Positions 36,338 through 44,235 of a DNA stretch of 64,000 bases are shown here, one piece after another (position 1 is the stretch's first letter; every line of letters begins with the position of its first letter). The position numbers and the translations under genes were made by a program. The DNA lies in the NCBI RefSeq assembly GCF_015776785.2, contig NZ_LFMD02000002.1, positions 1,549,329 to 1,613,328 of the forward strand, read 5' to 3'. Under the pieces are notes generated by a model. It was not told the DNA's origin. It made no database searches and saw nothing but the letters and a program-made list of their open reading frames with translations. Origin of the DNA: Kitasatospora sp. SUK 42. Lineage in GTDB: Bacteria > Actinomycetota > Actinomycetes > Streptomycetales > Streptomycetaceae.

Positions 36338-37309
36338 CTACTGCGGGACGATCACGTCCTGGGTGCCCGGCACCGTCCCGGCCAGCAGCACCGCGTCCAC
36401 CGGGACGTTCCGCTTGACGATCGCCAGCGCGATCGGCCCCAGCTCGTGGTGCCGGGCCGAGGAGGTCACGAAGCCCACCGCCCGCCCGTCCGGGTCGGTG
36501 GCCAGCCGCACCTCGGTGCCGTGCGGGGGCAGCGTCTCCTCGGTGCCGTCCAGGTGCAGGAAGACCAGCCGGCGCGGCGGGCGGCCCAGGTTGTGCACCC
36601 GGGCGACGGTCTCCTGCCCCCGGTAGCAGCCCTTCTGGAGGTGGACGGCGGTGCGCAGCCAGTCCACCTCGTGCGGGATGGTCCGGTGGTCGGTCTCGAA
36701 GCCGAGCCGCGGCCGGTGGTCCTCGATCCGCAGCGCCTCGTACGCCCAGACCCCGGCCGCCGGGCCGTACCCGGCGGTGAGCTCCGCCAGCTCGGCGCGC
36801 GGCAGGAACAGGTCGCGCCCGTAGGGGAGTTCGCGGACGGCGGCGACGCCCTCGACGGGGGCGGTGGAGCCGGCCGGGAGGTGGACCACGGCGTAGTCGG
36901 CGGTCGCGTCGACGACCTCCACCCGGTAGAAGAACTTCATGCTCTCCAGGTAGGCGACCAGCGCGTCCTGGGTGCCGGGCTCGACGTGCGCCCAGGTGGT
37001 GGTGCCGTCGTCGACCAGGTACAGCGCGTGCTCGACGTGCCCGTTCGGGGAGAGCACCAGCGCCTCGGTGGCGTGCTGCGGCGCCAGCTCGCTGACGTGC
37101 TGGGTGAGCAGCAGGTGCAGCCAGGAGAGGCGGTCCGCGCCGGTGACGGTGACCACGCCGCGGTGCGAGAGGTCCACGAAGCCGGTGCCCCGGGCGAGGT
37201 TGCGTTGCTCGCGGAAGATGTCGCCGTAGTGGGCGGCGACGCCCTCGTCGGGCCCCTCGGCGGGGACGGCTCCGGGCAGGGCAAGCAGCGGGCTCTTCAG
37301 ACCGGTCAT
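36338..37309 (-). CDS. ygfZ: Folate-binding YgfZ/GcvT-like protein
   Basis: A 323-residue protein with a GcvT-like fold. It carries the YgfZ signature KGCYRGQET, whose Cys is important in the family, plus LSHRGVVTVTGADRLSWLHLLLTQ at the N-terminal side and RRLVFLHLDG at the C-terminal side. YgfZ uses tetrahydrofolate to help assemble or repair certain iron-sulfur enzymes, such as MiaB. It lies 10 bases after nur in the same direction, so it may share the nur transcript. Confidence 0.92.
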   Translation of the reverse strand: MTGLKSPLLALPGAVPAEGPDEGVAAHYGDIFREQRNLARGTGFVDLSHRGVVTVTGADRLSWLHLLLTQHVSELAPQHATEALVLSPNGHVEHALYLVDDGTTTWAHVEPGTQDALVAYLESMKFFYRVEVVDATADYAVVHLPAGSTAPVEGVAAVRELPYGRDLFLPRAELAELTAGYGPAAGVWAYEALRIEDHRPRLGFETDHRTIPHEVDWLRTAVHLQKGCYRGQETVARVHNLGRPPRRLVFLHLDGTEETLPPHGTEVRLATDPDGRAVGFVTSSARHHELGPIALAIVKRNVPVDAVLLAGTVPGTQDVIVPQ

Positions 37310-37319
37310 ACCGGCCAGC

Positions 37320-37784
37320 TTACGACTGGCCGTCCGTACGCCCGGCGGCGCAGTCGGCGCAGCGGCCGAAGATGGCGAAATGCTTGAGGTCGGTGTCGAA
37401 GCCGTGCTGCTCCCGCAACCGGTCTATCAGCGGCTGGGCGATCTCGGTGCCGGTCTCGGTGACCTTCTCGCAGTCCCGGCAGACCAGGTGCAGGTGGTGG
37501 TGGCGGCCGGCCAGGTGGTAGGTCGGGGCGCCGTGGCCGAGGTGGGCGTGCGAGACCAGGCCGAGCTCCTCCAGCAGCTCCAGCGTCCGGTAGACGGTGG
37601 AGATGTTGATGCCGCTGGCGGTCTTGCGGACGTGGCAGAGGATGTCGTCGGGGGTGGCGTGGTCGAGGACGTCGACCGCCTCCAGCACGAGCTGCCGCTG
37701 TGGGGTCAGCCGGTAGCCGCGCTCGCGCAGGTCGGCCTTCCAGTCGCCGGAGAGCTGCCAGTCGGTGGTGCCGGTGTCCGCCAC
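37320..37784 (-). CDS. nur: Nickel-responsive Fur-family regulator Nur
   Basis: A 154-residue Fur-family repressor: winged helix (RGYRLTPQRQLVLEAV, then NISTVYRTLELLEELGLV) and a C-terminal metal and dimer domain. From memory, S. coelicolor Nur uses His70, His72 and His126 for nickel and His33, His86, His88 and His90 for a second metal. Every one of these is found here shifted by nine: H79, H81, H135 and H42, H95, H97, H99. The structural Cys pairs CRDC and CADC are also present. Nur represses nickel uptake genes and Ni-type superoxide dismutase switching. The start is GTG 37784. Confidence 0.9.
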   Translation of the reverse strand: MADTGTTDWQLSGDWKADLRERGYRLTPQRQLVLEAVDVLDHATPDDILCHVRKTASGINISTVYRTLELLEELGLVSHAHLGHGAPTYHLAGRHHHLHLVCRDCEKVTETGTEIAQPLIDRLREQHGFDTDLKHFAIFGRCADCAAGRTDGQS

Positions 37785-37826
37785 GGTGCTGTCCCTGCCA
37801 AGGTCGGGGGTCCTGATGCAAGTGTA

Positions 37827-37849
37827 GGGACCGGCCCAGGGCCGGTCCC
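37827..37849 (-). terminator. Terminator upstream of nur
   Basis: Arms GGGACCGGCC (37827-37836) and its complement (37840-37849) with a 3-base loop, downstream of the nitrobindin-like gene and 43 bases before the nur start. The nur promoter must fit in those 43 bases or read through from upstream. Confidence 0.75.
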
Positions 37850-37869
37850 CACCTCGCGCAGAACGGTGC

Positions 37870-38454
37870 CTACTTGAAGAAGGCGATGCCGTCGTCCGGC
37901 AGGTCGTTGACGTCCTTGACCAGCTGGGCCGGGCTGAGCACCTTCCTCAGCTGGGCGGACATGTACGGGCGCAGCGGCACGTTCGGGGCGGCCTTCTCGC
38001 CGACCCAGAGCAGCTCGCCGTTGACGAAGCCGTACAGCCGCTTGCCGCCCGAGTACTCCGGGGAGCCCTCGATCCGGGCCACCGCGTCGGTGGAGACGTC
38101 GACCTGCGGCTTGCCGTCGGCCAGCTCGCCGTACCAGATCTCGACCGTGCCGTCGTCGCGGACCGAGGAGATCTCGATCCCCCGGGCACCGCTGGTGCCG
38201 CCCTGGTTGCTGGTGATGCGCCAGAAGGCGTGCTCGTTCTCCAGCGGGCGGACCTTCTCGCCCTCCTGGTCCAGCACCCAGGTGCGGGAGCGGAACTCAA
38301 GGAAGGGGCGGCCGTCGTGCCGGATCACGATCTCCTGGCCGAAGTTGCACTTCTCCGTGCCCGGGAAGTCGTAGACGCCCGCGCCCTCCCAGGTGCCGAG
38401 GAGGAAGGCGAGCGGGACGACGTCCTTGTGGAGGTCAGAGGGGATCTCGATCAT
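37870..38454 (-). CDS. Nitrobindin-like (FABP family, DUF1794) heme-binding protein
   Basis: A 194-residue beta-barrel protein of the nitrobindin/THAP4-like family. The family's GxWxGxG motif is GTWEGAG, followed by FGQEIVIRHDGRPFLEFRSRTW and the late VNGELLWVGEKAA. Nitrobindins bind ferric heme and act on nitric oxide or peroxynitrite; this one lacks other domains. ATG 38454 matches the family start (MIEIPSDLHKDVVPLAFLLG), although AGGA sits close to it. Confidence 0.85.
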   Translation of the reverse strand: MIEIPSDLHKDVVPLAFLLGTWEGAGVYDFPGTEKCNFGQEIVIRHDGRPFLEFRSRTWVLDQEGEKVRPLENEHAFWRITSNQGGTSGARGIEISSVRDDGTVEIWYGELADGKPQVDVSTDAVARIEGSPEYSGGKRLYGFVNGELLWVGEKAAPNVPLRPYMSAQLRKVLSPAQLVKDVNDLPDDGIAFFK

Positions 38455-38506
38455 GTTCCTGGTCGCTGTCGTGGTCGGTGCGGTCTGCGTCAACCGTACG
38501 GCAGGC

Positions 38507-38614
38507 TCAGCGCTGGCCCTGGTACAGCTTCATCACCGAGAAGATGGCGAACCAGGTGATCAGCACGGCCATGAGGGCCAGCAGACCATCGAAGAACCAT
38601 TCGAGACCGGACAC
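38507..38614 (-). CDS. 35-residue single-span membrane protein
   Basis: A very short gene: GTG 38614 after GGGAG at a spacing of seven. The product has one hydrophobic helix (GLLALMAVLITWFAIFSVMK) flanked by acidic and basic ends (EWFFD at the start, LYQGQR at the end). The clean ribosome site, high GC3 and well-formed helix support a real gene; it is 52 bases upstream of the nitrobindin-like gene on the same strand. I recall similar mini-proteins in other streptomycetes. Function unknown; small single-span proteins often modulate a membrane partner. Confidence 0.65.
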   Translation of the reverse strand: MSGLEWFFDGLLALMAVLITWFAIFSVMKLYQGQR

Positions 38615-38802
38615 GGGGGGCTCCCAGGCAGCGACAGTGTGGTGGATTTTGCTCGCGCTCACTCTATCCGCCGTGCTCCGGCCGGTCGCGGTGAGCCCCA
38701 CCACGTCGGGATTCGCGCCGGTCTCCGGGCGCTGCCCAAGGTTTGCCCAAGGGATTCCGGGATGACCGTGGACGGGGGTGGCGGGCCCTCTAGGGTGGCG
38801 CC

Positions 38803-39165
38803 ATGTCGAAGAAACTGGTCATCAAGGTCACGGCCGGAGCGGACGCGCCGGAGCGGTGCTCGCAGGCGTTCACGGTGGCGGCCGTGGCCGTCGCCAGCGG
38901 GATCGATGTCTCGCTCTGGCTGACCGGGGAATCCTCCTGGTTCGCCCTGCCGGGGAGGGCCGCGGAGTTCGAGCTGCCGCACGCGGCGCCGCTGCCGGAC
39001 CTGCTGGAGTCGATCCTGGCCTCCGGTTCGGTGACGCTGTGCACCCAGTGCGCGGCCCGGCGCGGGATCGAGCAGAAGGACACCGTCGAGGGCGTCCGGA
39101 TCGCGGGCGCCCAGGTCTTCGTCAGCGAGATCATGGCGGACGGCGTCCAGGCGCTCGTGTACTGA
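38803..39165 (+). CDS. DsrE/DsrF-like sulfur-relay family protein
   Basis: A 120-residue DsrE-fold protein: KLVIKVTAGADAPERCSQAFTVA at the start and GSVTLCTQCAARRGI around the likely sulfur-carrying Cys residues, with the final GVRIAGAQVFVSEIMADG. Members move persulfide sulfur between proteins or have unknown roles. It sits next to DUF1416 and a thiosulfate sulfurtransferase, which fits a sulfur group, but it is transcribed toward them on the other strand. Confidence 0.85.
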   Translation: MSKKLVIKVTAGADAPERCSQAFTVAAVAVASGIDVSLWLTGESSWFALPGRAAEFELPHAAPLPDLLESILASGSVTLCTQCAARRGIEQKDTVEGVRIAGAQVFVSEIMADGVQALVY

Positions 39166-39189
39166 GGCGGGCAGGCCCCAGGGCAGGTC

Positions 39190-39465
39190 CTAGGAGTCGC
39201 GCGGCTCGTGGTCGGGGCGGTCCCGGTCGTGACCGGGCTCGTCCCACTTCGGGTCGTCCCAGCGCGGGTCGTTCCACCAGTCGTCGTCCGGGTCCCGCTT
39301 GTTGGCGAAGACCGCGGCGGCCGGCGGGATGACCATCGCCACCACGCACATGCCGATCGCCGCGCCGACCGAGAAGAACCGCACCACGCCCCAGGCCAGG
39401 ACGAACAGGCCCAGGCACACGCCCATCATGGCGTAGTAGTAGCGCCGCCGGCGCCTCGTCTGCAC
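39190..39465 (-). CDS. DUF3099 small membrane protein
   Basis: A 91-residue protein with a basic N-terminus (QTRRRRRYYY), two membrane helices (MGVCLGLFVLAWGVVRF and VGAAIGMCVVAMVIPPAAAVF) and a charged Trp/Asp-rich tail. It matches the DUF3099 family. GTG 39465 has GGAGAG directly against it, an unusually tight ribosome site; ATG 39429 is an alternative that shortens the basic end. Function unknown. Confidence 0.78.
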   Translation of the reverse strand: MQTRRRRRYYYAMMGVCLGLFVLAWGVVRFFSVGAAIGMCVVAMVIPPAAAVFANKRDPDDDWWNDPRWDDPKWDEPGHDRDRPDHEPRDS

Positions 39466-39537
39466 CTCTCCACGGTACGACCGCGGGCCCCTGCTCGGCA
39501 GGGGCCCGCGGTGCTGTCGTCGTACTCGCCGACCAGG

Positions 39538-39828
39538 TCAGACCGCGATCGCGACCTCGACGGCGGTGCCCTGGGAGGCCACCACCTGACGGTCCACGGT
39601 CTGGCCCGGCACCAGCGCGCGCAGGGTCCACTTGCCCGGGCGGGCGAAGAACCGGAACTGGCCGGTCGCCGAGGTGGGCACCTCCGCCGTGAACTCGCCG
39701 CCCTCGTCGAGCAGCCGGACGTAGCCGTTGACCGGCTCACCGTCGCGGGTCACCGAACCCTGGATGATCGTCTCGTTCGCCACGTCAACTCCTGCCAGGT
39801 CCGGGCCGCCGGCCTTCGCACCGCACAT
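39538..39828 (-). CDS. DUF1416 protein linked to thiosulfate sulfurtransferase
   Basis: A 96-residue protein beginning MCGAKAGGPD, with a beta-sandwich core (IQGSVTRDGEPVNGYVRLLD, FTAEVPTSATGQFRFFARPG). It is the actinobacterial DUF1416 family, which nearly always follows cysA-type sulfurtransferase genes. Here it is 40 bases after one, so an operon is likely. The conserved Cys2 could accept sulfur, but the role is not known. Confidence 0.88.
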   Translation of the reverse strand: MCGAKAGGPDLAGVDVANETIIQGSVTRDGEPVNGYVRLLDEGGEFTAEVPTSATGQFRFFARPGKWTLRALVPGQTVDRQVVASQGTAVEVAIAV

Positions 39829-39868
39829 GTCTGGTTTTCCCTTCTGACTTACGGGTCGAGCCGGGGGC

Positions 39869-40705
39869 TCAGTTGCTGCCGAGCTCGATCGGCACGCCGA
39901 CCAGGCTGCCGTACTCGGTCCACGAACCGTCGTAGTTCTTCACGTTCTGCTGGCCCAGCAGCTCGTGCAGCACGAACCAGGTGAGCGCGGAGCGCTCGCC
40001 GATCCGGCAGTAGGCGATGGTGTCCTTCGCCAGGTCGATGCCCTCGGCCTCGTACAGGGCCTTGAGCTCGTCGTCGCTCTTGAAGGTGCCGTCGTCGTTG
40101 GCGTTCTTGGCCCACGGGATGTTGCGGGCGCTCGGCACGTGGCCGGGGCGCTGCGACTGCTCCTGCGGGAGGTGGGCCGGGGCGAGCAGCTTGCCGGAGA
40201 ACTCGTCGGGCGAGCGCACGTCGACCAGGTTCAGGTTGCCGATGGCGGCGATCACGTCGTCACGGAACGCGCGGATCGAGGAGTCGGCGGCCTGCGCCTT
40301 GTACTCGGTGGCCGGGCGGGCCGGGACCTCGGCGACCAGGTCGCGGGAGTCCAGCTCCCACTTCTTGCGGCCGCCGTCCAGCAGGCGGACGTCGCCGTGG
40401 CCGTACAGCTTGAAGTACCAGTAGGCGTAGGACGCGAACCAGTTGTTGTTGCCGCCGTAGAGGACGACGGTGTCGTCGTTGGCGATGCCCTTGGCGCTGA
40501 GCAGCGCCTCGAAGCCGGCCTGGTCGATGAAGTCGCGGCGGACCGGGTCCTGGAGGTCCTGCTTCCAGTCGATCCGGACGGCGTTGCGGATGTGGTTCTT
40601 GTCGTACGCGGAGGTGTCCTCGTCGACCTCGACGATGACGACCTTCGGGTCGTCCAGGCGGGCCTGGACCCAGTCGGCGTCGACCAGGACGTCGCTGCGG
40701 CTCAT
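39869..40705 (-). CDS. sseA: Thiosulfate sulfurtransferase (rhodanese)
   Basis: A 278-residue tandem-rhodanese enzyme. The N-terminal domain is inactive and the C-terminal domain holds the persulfide-forming Cys in AYCRIGERSALTW. Typical blocks: DADWVQARLDDPKVVIVEVD, VVLYGGNNNWFASYAYWYFKLYGH, NLVDVRSPDEFSGK. It would move sulfane sulfur from thiosulfate to an acceptor. ATG 40705 (MSRSDVLVDADW) is preferred over ATG 40720, both in frame. It has a 232-base leader region that includes a cysteine-rich leader peptide, so its expression may respond to cysteine supply. Confidence 0.92.
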   Translation of the reverse strand: MSRSDVLVDADWVQARLDDPKVVIVEVDEDTSAYDKNHIRNAVRIDWKQDLQDPVRRDFIDQAGFEALLSAKGIANDDTVVLYGGNNNWFASYAYWYFKLYGHGDVRLLDGGRKKWELDSRDLVAEVPARPATEYKAQAADSSIRAFRDDVIAAIGNLNLVDVRSPDEFSGKLLAPAHLPQEQSQRPGHVPSARNIPWAKNANDDGTFKSDDELKALYEAEGIDLAKDTIAYCRIGERSALTWFVLHELLGQQNVKNYDGSWTEYGSLVGVPIELGSN

Positions 40706-40937
40706 GGTGGTGTTCTCCATCCGAGGGCGGTTGGCGGAAGGTGCTGCTCAGGAGGTGCTGCGAGGGTGCCCGGGAGGAAGCGGTCCGAATTCCTGTCCGA
40801 ATACTGGGACGGAGCGGTCGAACCGGGGGACCGGGCGGGGAACTGCGGGGTACGACGGCAACCGCCCGCCGCAACGGCCGGGAAAGGTCACCGGGAAGAT
40901 CGGCGGCGGGCCACAACTGCCCTGCCAGGACGCCGAC

Positions 40938-41018
40938 TCAGCGCATTCGACACAGACAGGCGGCCACGCGGCACAGGTCGACCGCCCGCCGCTTCGTGAG
41001 ATCCGTCTGTCGCTTCAT
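40938..41018 (-). CDS. Cysteine-rich leader peptide upstream of the sulfurtransferase
   Basis: A 26-codon gene: ATG 41018 to TGA 40938. The product is basic and ends DLCRVAACLCRMR, with three Cys codons among eight residues near its end. Short peptides of this kind, annotated as putative leader peptides, precede sulfur-assimilation genes in many streptomycetes, and Cys-rich leaders are proposed to sense cysteine through ribosome stalling. The 232 bases from its stop to the sulfurtransferase start contain GC-rich inverted segments but I could not define an antiterminator pair. Too short for gene finders, so often missed. Confidence 0.7.
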   Translation of the reverse strand: MKRQTDLTKRRAVDLCRVAACLCRMR

Positions 41019-41168
41019 GCCGACGATGCTAGGGACACCCGGGGCCCGCTGTCATCAGCGTATCGAATGGTGGGATCGAAACGGTCGGATCGTGGGATTT
41101 GGCCTGCACATGGTCTGCCGGGCACCGCTTCCGGGCCAACCGGTGGCGCACTTCGGGCGAAAACGACG

Positions 41169-41210
41169 CCGCTCCGCGGTCCGCGCTGGACAGCGCGTCT
41201 CGCGGAGCGG
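41169..41210 (-). terminator. Double-stem terminator of the DUF2993 gene
   Basis: Outer arms CCGCTCCGCG (41169-41178) and CGCGGAGCGG (41201-41210) are perfect; inside, CGCGCTG and CAGCGCG pair again. It lies 46 bases after the DUF2993 stop and upstream of the leader peptide promoter region. Confidence 0.7.
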
Positions 41211-41256
41211 AACGGGTCCGGGGTGCGGCCCTGGCGGGGGCGGGCGGGGGCGGGCC

Positions 41257-41979
41257 TCAGCCCAGGAGCTTCACGTCCTTGCCCTCGAAGGACAGCTGGA
41301 GGCCCTCCGGCAGCGGCGTCACACCGTTCTGCGCGGCCAGGCTCAGCCCGGCCGGCATCGAGTCGAGGGTGAAGCCGGCCGGCTCGATCTTCTTGTTGCC
41401 GAGCCCGGAGAACACCTCGGCCAGCGAGCTCAGCTTCAGGCCCTCCACCGTGATGGTGTTCCCGTTGTTGCGCACGGTGGCCTCGCCGACCGAGACCGGC
41501 CCCAGCGAGGCCTTGATCTTGCCCGGCCCGCCGTACGACAGGTTCAGCCGGGAGTTGCCGCCCACCGGCAGCTGGACGCCGCCCAGCAACTGGGAGGCCG
41601 GCGGCAGCAGTTGGGCGAGGTCCGGGTAGGAGATCACGCCGCTGCCGCTGCCGGTGGCCACCGTGGCGGTGTTCAGGCTGTCGCCCACCGAGACGCCGGA
41701 CAGCCTGGCCTTGAAGGAGTGCAGCGCCACCTGGTGGCCGTCGTTCTCCACCGTCAGGCCGTCCGAGGAGATCCGGACGTCGTCCAGCCTCCGCGAGACC
41801 ACCTGGGTGAGGAACGGGAAACCCTCGATCGAGACGTCCGGCCGCTGGCCCATCCGGCCGCTCTTCACCATGCGGTCGGCGGCCTCGTCCTCGGCCACGC
41901 CGACCGCGATCCGGTCGGCGCCCAGCAGCAGCCCGGAGAGCACCACCAGGCCGATCGTGGCCTTCAGCCATCCGCGCAT
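41257..41979 (-). CDS. DUF2993 (LmeA-like) secreted lipid-binding protein
   Basis: A 240-residue protein with an N-terminal membrane helix or signal (LKATIGLVVLSGLLLGADRIAV) followed by a DUF2993 domain: VSIEGFPFLTQVVSRRLDDVRI, VRNNGNTITVEGLKLSSLAE, then TPLPEGLQLSFEGKDVKLLG. Mycobacterial LmeA of this family binds phosphoinositides and supports lipomannan elongation in the periplasm. ATG 41979 starts the conserved part; the frame upstream is Arg-rich and non-coding. Ligand here unknown. Confidence 0.85.
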   Translation of the reverse strand: MRGWLKATIGLVVLSGLLLGADRIAVGVAEDEAADRMVKSGRMGQRPDVSIEGFPFLTQVVSRRLDDVRISSDGLTVENDGHQVALHSFKARLSGVSVGDSLNTATVATGSGSGVISYPDLAQLLPPASQLLGGVQLPVGGNSRLNLSYGGPGKIKASLGPVSVGEATVRNNGNTITVEGLKLSSLAEVFSGLGNKKIEPAGFTLDSMPAGLSLAAQNGVTPLPEGLQLSFEGKDVKLLG

Positions 41980-42145
41980 CGTGTCCCCCGTCGTCGCCGG
42001 TCGCCGTCGTCGTCCGCTGTGCTTCGTCCGTGCTTCGTCGCTGTTCCCTCGGCGGCCGCCCTGACGCGACCGCTCCCGCAAGACCGTACGACGTCCCGCC
42101 CCGGACGGTGGTTCCGGGACGGGACGCGGGTGTGACGAATCCTGC

Positions 42146-43438
42146 TCAGCCGGCCAGCAGGTCGGTGGCCATCCAGATCAGCGGCGAGGCCACCGCCAGC
42201 GGCAGCGCCACGCCCGCCGTCATGTGCACGAAGCGGGACGGGAAGTCGTACGCCGCGACCCGGCGGCCGACCAGCGCGCCCAGCCCGGCGAGCGCCCCCA
42301 GGGCCACCGGAGCGCCCACCAGGAAGCCCAGCAGCACCGCCGCGACCAGGCCCAGCACCGGGCCCAGCTGCTTCGGACCGGGCAGCGGCGCCGCGGCCAG
42401 CACCGTCGCCAGCGCGACCGCGCCCACCCCGGCCGGCACCCAGTCGGCCAGCAGCAGCGTGGTGCACAGCGCCGTCACCACCGACGCCGAACCGAGCACA
42501 GTCAGCGCGTAGAACCGCTCCTTCGGGTCCGAGGGGCGGAACGTCTGCAGCACCAGGACCAGCAGGAAGAACCCGCCCAGGGTGCCCACCACGGCCGCCG
42601 CCGAACCGTCGGAGTCCGCCAGCAGCACCGCCACGTCCGCGGTGAGCCCGGCCAGCGCGGCCAGCAGGATGCCCTGCCGGGCCGGCCACATGCCGTTCAG
42701 CCGGAACCAGCCGGCCGCCGTCAGCACCTGCAACAGCGCCACCACCAGGGCCAGCGCCACCTGGCCGAGCGCGGCACCGCCCGCCAGCAGCGCGGCCAGA
42801 CCGGCGGTGATCAGTGCGGGCTGCAGGCCCGGGTCGATGATCGGCGAACCGGTCCGGCCGCGCGGGGCGGCGGGCGGCGCGGCGACCGGCACCGGCTGCG
42901 CCGGTACGGCCTGGTACGGCGGCGCGGCGGGGGCGCCCGGCGCCGGGACGACCGGGCGCTTGAGCGTCATGGTCGGCGGGTCGAAGGCGGGCGCGGCGGG
43001 CGCGGTCGGCTGCGGGGCCTGCTGCGGCGCCGCAGCCGCGTGCCGGGCCCTGGACGGCTGCTGCTGCTGGCGCTGCTGGTGCTGCTGGTGCTGCTGCGGA
43101 GACTGGTACGGCGGCTGCGGCCGGTGCTGCGGCGGGGCCGCCGGCATCGCGCCGGAGGCCGGCACCGGCGGAAGCAGCGTGGTGGCCGCCGCATCGTCCA
43201 TCGGCGGGACGGGCGGCAGCAGCGTGGTGGCCGCCGCGTCCATCGGAGGCACCGGCGGAAGCAGCGTGGTGGCCGCCGCGTCGTCCAGCGCGGGCACGGG
43301 GGGCAGCAGCGTGGTCGCGGCCTCGTCGTCCACCGGGTAGCCGTACGGGTGCTGAGGCTGGTGCTGCTGCGGATGCGGGTAGGGCTGCTGGGGCCGCTGC
43401 GGCCAGTCGCCGTAGCCGCCGCGGTTCGGGTTGTTCAT
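42146..43438 (-). CDS. Polytopic membrane protein with four TTLLPPVP repeats
   Basis: A 430-residue protein. The N-terminal 210 residues are cytoplasmic and low-complexity: Pro/Gln/His-rich blocks and four near-identical units of the form AATTLLPPVP (about residues 32-83), at 13-15 residue spacing. Then come about eight to nine membrane helices (for example ALITAGLAALLAGGAALGQVALALVVALLQVL and AAVVGTLGGFFLLVLVLQTF) to the end. No transporter family is recognised. The paired Thr residues could be targets of Ser/Thr kinases and dock FHA domains; this is inference. It starts 15 bases after the MoaD-like gene, with GTG 43447 as an alternative start. Confidence 0.75.
   Translation of the reverse strand: MNNPNRGGYGDWPQRPQQPYPHPQQHQPQHPYGYPVDDEAATTLLPPVPALDDAAATTLLPPVPPMDAAATTLLPPVPPMDDAAATTLLPPVPASGAMPAAPPQHRPQPPYQSPQQHQQHQQRQQQQPSRARHAAAAPQQAPQPTAPAAPAFDPPTMTLKRPVVPAPGAPAAPPYQAVPAQPVPVAAPPAAPRGRTGSPIIDPGLQPALITAGLAALLAGGAALGQVALALVVALLQVLTAAGWFRLNGMWPARQGILLAALAGLTADVAVLLADSDGSAAAVVGTLGGFFLLVLVLQTFRPSDPKERFYALTVLGSASVVTALCTTLLLADWVPAGVGAVALATVLAAAPLPGPKQLGPVLGLVAAVLLGFLVGAPVALGALAGLGALVGRRVAAYDFPSRFVHMTAGVALPLAVASPLIWMATDLLAG
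43160..43325. repeat. Four imperfect DNA repeats encoding AATTLLPPVP
   Basis: The segment CGGCAGCAGCGTGGTGGCCG recurs four times with small changes, spaced 39-45 bases and in frame. It accounts for the protein repeats of the membrane gene and could expand or contract without a frameshift. Confidence 0.7.
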
Positions 43439-43452
43439 GTCCGTCACGCCGC

Positions 43453-43746
43453 TCAGCCTCCCGCGAACGGCGGGAGGACCTCCACCGTCCCGCCCTCGAT
43501 CAGGGCGATGGTCGTGTGGTCCCGGCCGCCCACCTGGGCGCCGTCGACCAGGTACGAGCAGTGCCCGAGCAACTGGACGAACGTCGGCCGGTCGGCGTGC
43601 CGCTCCTTGGCCGCGGCCAGCGCCTCCGCCAGGGTCGCCGCCTCGTACGGCTCCTCGGCCCGTCCGGCCTCGGACTTCGCCGCCGCCCAGTAGCGGATCG
43701 TCCCGCGCACCCGGGCGCCGCTCGCGGGCTCGGTGGTCGCGCCCAT
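43453..43746 (-). CDS. MoaD/ThiS family sulfur carrier
   Basis: A 97-residue beta-grasp protein ending VEVLPPFAGG, with the free Gly-Gly typical of MoaD. Other features: VRGTIRYWAAAKSEAGRAEEPYEA and LAEALAAAKERHADRP. It is most like the small subunit of molybdopterin synthase. No moaE or MoeB homologue is adjacent. Unlike the first carrier in this window (ending GGC), this one needs no proteolytic trimming. It precedes the repeat-bearing membrane gene by 14 bases. Confidence 0.87.
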   Translation of the reverse strand: MGATTEPASGARVRGTIRYWAAAKSEAGRAEEPYEAATLAEALAAAKERHADRPTFVQLLGHCSYLVDGAQVGGRDHTTIALIEGGTVEVLPPFAGG

Positions 43747-44032
43747 CGGGCCACCCCTTCTGTTCGTCCTCGTCCGGTCCCGGTGCCCCGGTCCGGCTCT
43801 CCACCGGGGGCGGCCGCCCGATCACCCGAACGATGGAACGCGCGGCGCCGCCGATGTGCGTCCCATGATGGCGTGTCCGCCACCACGACCGGCAATCGCC
43901 CTGGCCGGACCAATCCCCGGGCGCGTTCGAAGCTGTGTCCAGGCTCACCCGGCGCACGCCCGGATTGGGCGAACCGCCGGGTTCGCGCACTCCCGGCGCG
44001 GGAGGCCGTCGGCTATCCTCGTCCTCCTAGAG

Positions 44033-44071
44033 GGATCCGGGCAGAGTCGCCCCCGGGTCCTTTTGTGCTTT
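44033..44071 (+). terminator. Hairpin with T-rich tail in the glnR upstream region
   Basis: GGATCCGGG (44033-44041) pairs with CCCGGGTCC (44052-44060), including one G-T pair, around a 10-base loop. TTTTGTGCTTT follows directly, making this the most classical intrinsic terminator shape in the window. A possible -10 element TATCCT lies at 44014-44019. Read on the plus strand it could end a very short transcript or attenuate a long glnR leader. The rest of 43747-44235 shows no gene. Confidence 0.5.
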
Positions 44072-44235
44072 AAGGACGCCAGTACGGACGTTCTTGCGAT
44101 TCGTCGGCCCACCCCCGGCGGGCAGCAGGAACCGCCCCGCTTCTCGCGGCACAAGGACGTGCCGGTCCGGCGGGGTGTCGCCACCCCGGCGCCGGGCCGC
44201 CGCCCGGCACCGGCCCAGACCGGAGGGTTCGCGGG

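Noticed and set aside
43160-43325. CRISPR-like array
   Set aside because: The repeats are in frame inside a protein-coding gene, spacers are not unique sequences, and no cas genes are present.
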